Assembly: GCA_020746995.1 (NCBI GenBank)
Contig: JAGPXD010000002.1
Coordinates: forward strand, 4,898,001-4,962,000
DNA: 64,000 nucleotides
Reading direction: 5' to 3'
Source of the DNA: Plectosphaerella cucumerina
Lineage: Eukaryota; Ascomycota; Sordariomycetes; Glomerellales; Plectosphaerellaceae
The position numbers and the translations under genes were made by a program. Numbering within the stretch: position 1 is the stretch's first letter; every line of letters begins with the position of its first letter. This document shows, piece by piece, positions 62,143 to 64,000 of the stretch. Under the pieces are notes generated by a model, which made no database searches, was not told where the DNA came from, and was given only the letters and a program-made list of their open reading frames with translations.

Positions 62143-64000
62143 TCAAGCAGCCAATCCTCCCGCCATCATGTCCTCAAACCAACCCTGCAGTTCCTGATGA
62201 ATTGTTCCCGAATCAGGCGTCGCCCCAATCCCCTGCATGTCTGTATGTCCAAAACCTTCAGAAACACCAGTGCCGGCACCTAGTCCAGCAAAGCCAGCAT
62301 GCCCAGGCGTCCCACTGCGGACACTCGGACTTGGGCGAACCGACAAGCTCCTTCCTGGAGAAGCTGCGAGGGGCGTCCCAGCCCAGCATTCGTCGTCCAA
62401 GGGGTCTCCTATATGAATAAAGAATGGATCAGATCCCCTGGGCGTCAAGGGCGATGATCCTTGGCCGAAGGTTGTCGCGTCAAGATGGCCAATGCTCTGA
62501 ATTCCAGATTCGTCTTCCAAGGAAAGATGCAATTTCGACAAGGTCCCTTGGATGTCTTTCCGTAGATGCCTGGCGAGATCAAATCGTGCCTCCAGATGTC
62601 TCAGCAATCGGAGGCATGCCCCAAGACTGCGGCGACTCGCTGCGTTCAAGTCTGCCCTTGGCGACTTCAGGTCAAGAATGTGGACAGGCGCCGCGGGGAC
62701 AATTGCTGTGAAGCTATTCGACAAGTTAGCTGTCGTTGACTTGCCACAAGGGAGGAAGATCGCGCACAACTGCGTCGGGATAATGTCCGCCCATTCGGAA
62801 GCCAAGGCCTCGTCCGCCAGGATTGCCGTCCGAGCAGCTGCCCGCCGCATCTTGGATGCGTACGAGAGGATCCCCGGAATCGACTTGCTGGCAGACCCCC
62901 GAGAGAGGTAGATTTGCGGGAGATATAAGGCGTTAAGAGTGGCATCATGGAGCATGAGGGACACGGTGATGATCGGGCCCGTGTCACGGTCAGCCCGCTG
63001 GTGTCGTTGTTTCGCGTCGGGGAAAATGGCGGAAAATTCGGCTGACCAGGCGGCGAGATCCTGCTCACAGGCTGAAAGGTCTAGGTCGTTGTTCGGCGAA
63101 GACCCTGGCAGTGCCTGCTCGGGGTCATTCTGTAGAATGCGCGCTGTAATTTGGGCCAGCTTGATGTTCAGCAAGAACGAGGAAGCAGCTCGGTGACCCG
63201 GGAGATCCGGTACACTTTTGGGACTCGCGCTTGGCGACCCAGTTGCCGTGAGGGTGATGATGTCCGAAAGGTCAGGGTGAGGAACCAGCTTATGGAACCG
63301 GTACAGTCGTGACGGCTGGCGCATGACCAGGGCCACGTGAACATCTCTCGTGAGGATGCACCACCACAGCGTCTTCGTCATGACTGACTGGGGCGCTGCG
63401 CCAATGAATCTCCACGCCTCGGCCTTCTCGATAAGATGGGTGAGGCAGGCCATCCAGTACCACGCATCTCGTCCTATGCCACCTTCGTCGAACCAGACGG
63501 ATAGAAGAAGAAGGGCCTGGGCAACAGGGGCGCAGCGAGTTTCGATTTCAGCATCGTAAAGGAGCTTGACTCGTGTGTAGAGGGAGGTTCTGGCGTCCTT
63601 TTGGGATTCAAAGCCTAGCTTGAGGCAAACTGATTCGTCGACGTACTGTTGAAGGTCAGAAGAAGCCACAGGCCTGGCATCGTCAACTTACTGGGATGGC
63701 GGCGAACAGCATGGCTTGGAAGACCAGCAGGCTGAGGCATCCATCTGGAGCCTCGGCGGTGACCTGATCGGTGGCAAGGGGCAGAATATTGCCGAGGTCG
63801 AGAATCGGGTAGTAGACATGGACACCGCGGAGATACCCATGGATGACCTCGCTCATCAGGGATGAGGTGGCGGGAAAGGAGAAGGCTTCGTTAGCAGCCA
63901 GGTACTCGGCTATGCCGCGACGGGGCGGCAGGGTGACGGGGGTGATGAAATGTGGTAGTCTGTCTGGTGTGTACTCTGTCCAGCCTGGTCTCGATGAATC
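62143..64000 (-). CDS. fungal-specific transcription factor, 5' end outside the window
   Basis: Two exons visible: 63692-64000 (open at the window edge) and 62143-63645, joined by a GTAAGT...CAACAG intron, phase 0; 604 residues before the edge. The visible part contains LPHFITPVTLPPRRGIAEYL, PILDLGNILPL, LFAAIPYVDESVCLKLGF, TRVKLLYDAEIETR, ALLLLSVWF and LWWCILTRDVHVALVMRQP, the usual order of the C6 regulator middle domain (the cutinase transcription factor type has this DRD/RDVHVAL segment). The DNA-binding cluster would be beyond 64000. A short GCAAGT...CACAG stretch near 62745-62707 could be a 39-base in-frame intron but is open either way. Probably a second regulator of the acyl-CoA gene block. 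Confidence 0.88.

Noticed and set aside
1..64000. CRISPR arrays, bacterial operons, riboswitches or replication origins
   Set aside because: Nothing resembling regular spaced repeats or bacterial gene organisation is present; this is fungal nuclear DNA.

Overview
The window is nuclear DNA of a filamentous ascomycete (Pezizomycotina, most likely a Sordariomycete). Evidence: genes carry many 45-60 base introns with GTANGT donors and CTAAC/CTGAC branch points; family types include HET-ankyrin, DUF3176, DUF4267, CVNH, Zn2Cys6 and NmrA-like proteins; a tRNA-Ser carries an intron; and a 5S rRNA gene lies dispersed among protein genes. Coordinates below are the outer limits of each CDS; exon joins worked out by hand are in the evidence text.

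Layout. 1-15 kb: an SDR reductase, a divergent pair of related small secreted cysteine-rich proteins (991-1406 minus, 2498-2915 plus), a large ankyrin+HET protein, a Zn2Cys6 regulator, a putative GPI-anchored surface protein, an aldo-keto reductase, a small acidic hypothetical protein and a tRNA-Ser(CGA). 15-26.5 kb: an organellar Fe-S L-serine dehydratase, then about 6 kb rich in broken genes: a decayed APH-family kinase, an 80-90 base SDR relic whose intact relative lies at 25.5 kb, and a 5S rRNA gene cut in two by a 4.24 kb insertion that contains an unrecognised low-complexity protein gene with a decayed 5' part. Next come a secreted alpha/beta hydrolase and the intact SDR. 27.5-43.6 kb: NmrA-like oxidoreductase, secreted CVNH-type lectin, an unrecognised secreted protein, DUF4267 membrane protein, a decayed amidase, an MFS sugar transporter, a DUF3176 membrane protein and a divergent EF-hand MscS-type channel. 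44-52.5 kb: an F-box gene and an acidic protein gene, each interrupted by one in-frame TAG, with a proteinase K-type secreted subtilase between them.

52.7-64 kb is the most coherent block: a membrane-anchored Baeyer-Villiger-type flavin monooxygenase, a ten-exon acyl-CoA ligase, two crotonase-fold enzymes both ending in the peroxisomal signal SRL, and two fungal-specific transcription-factor genes, the last running off the right edge. This looks like a regulated peroxisomal acyl-CoA pathway whose product cannot be told from sequence.

Most intact genes carry hand-checked splice junctions that keep frame and restore family motifs. Weak points are the start of the 20-23 kb gene, the small gene at 18.8 kb, the two TAG-split genes, and the long gene-free stretches (7.1-8.4, 9.9-11.4, 26.5-27.5, 30-31.4, 34.8-36.1 and 47.5-50 kb), where nothing convincing was found.
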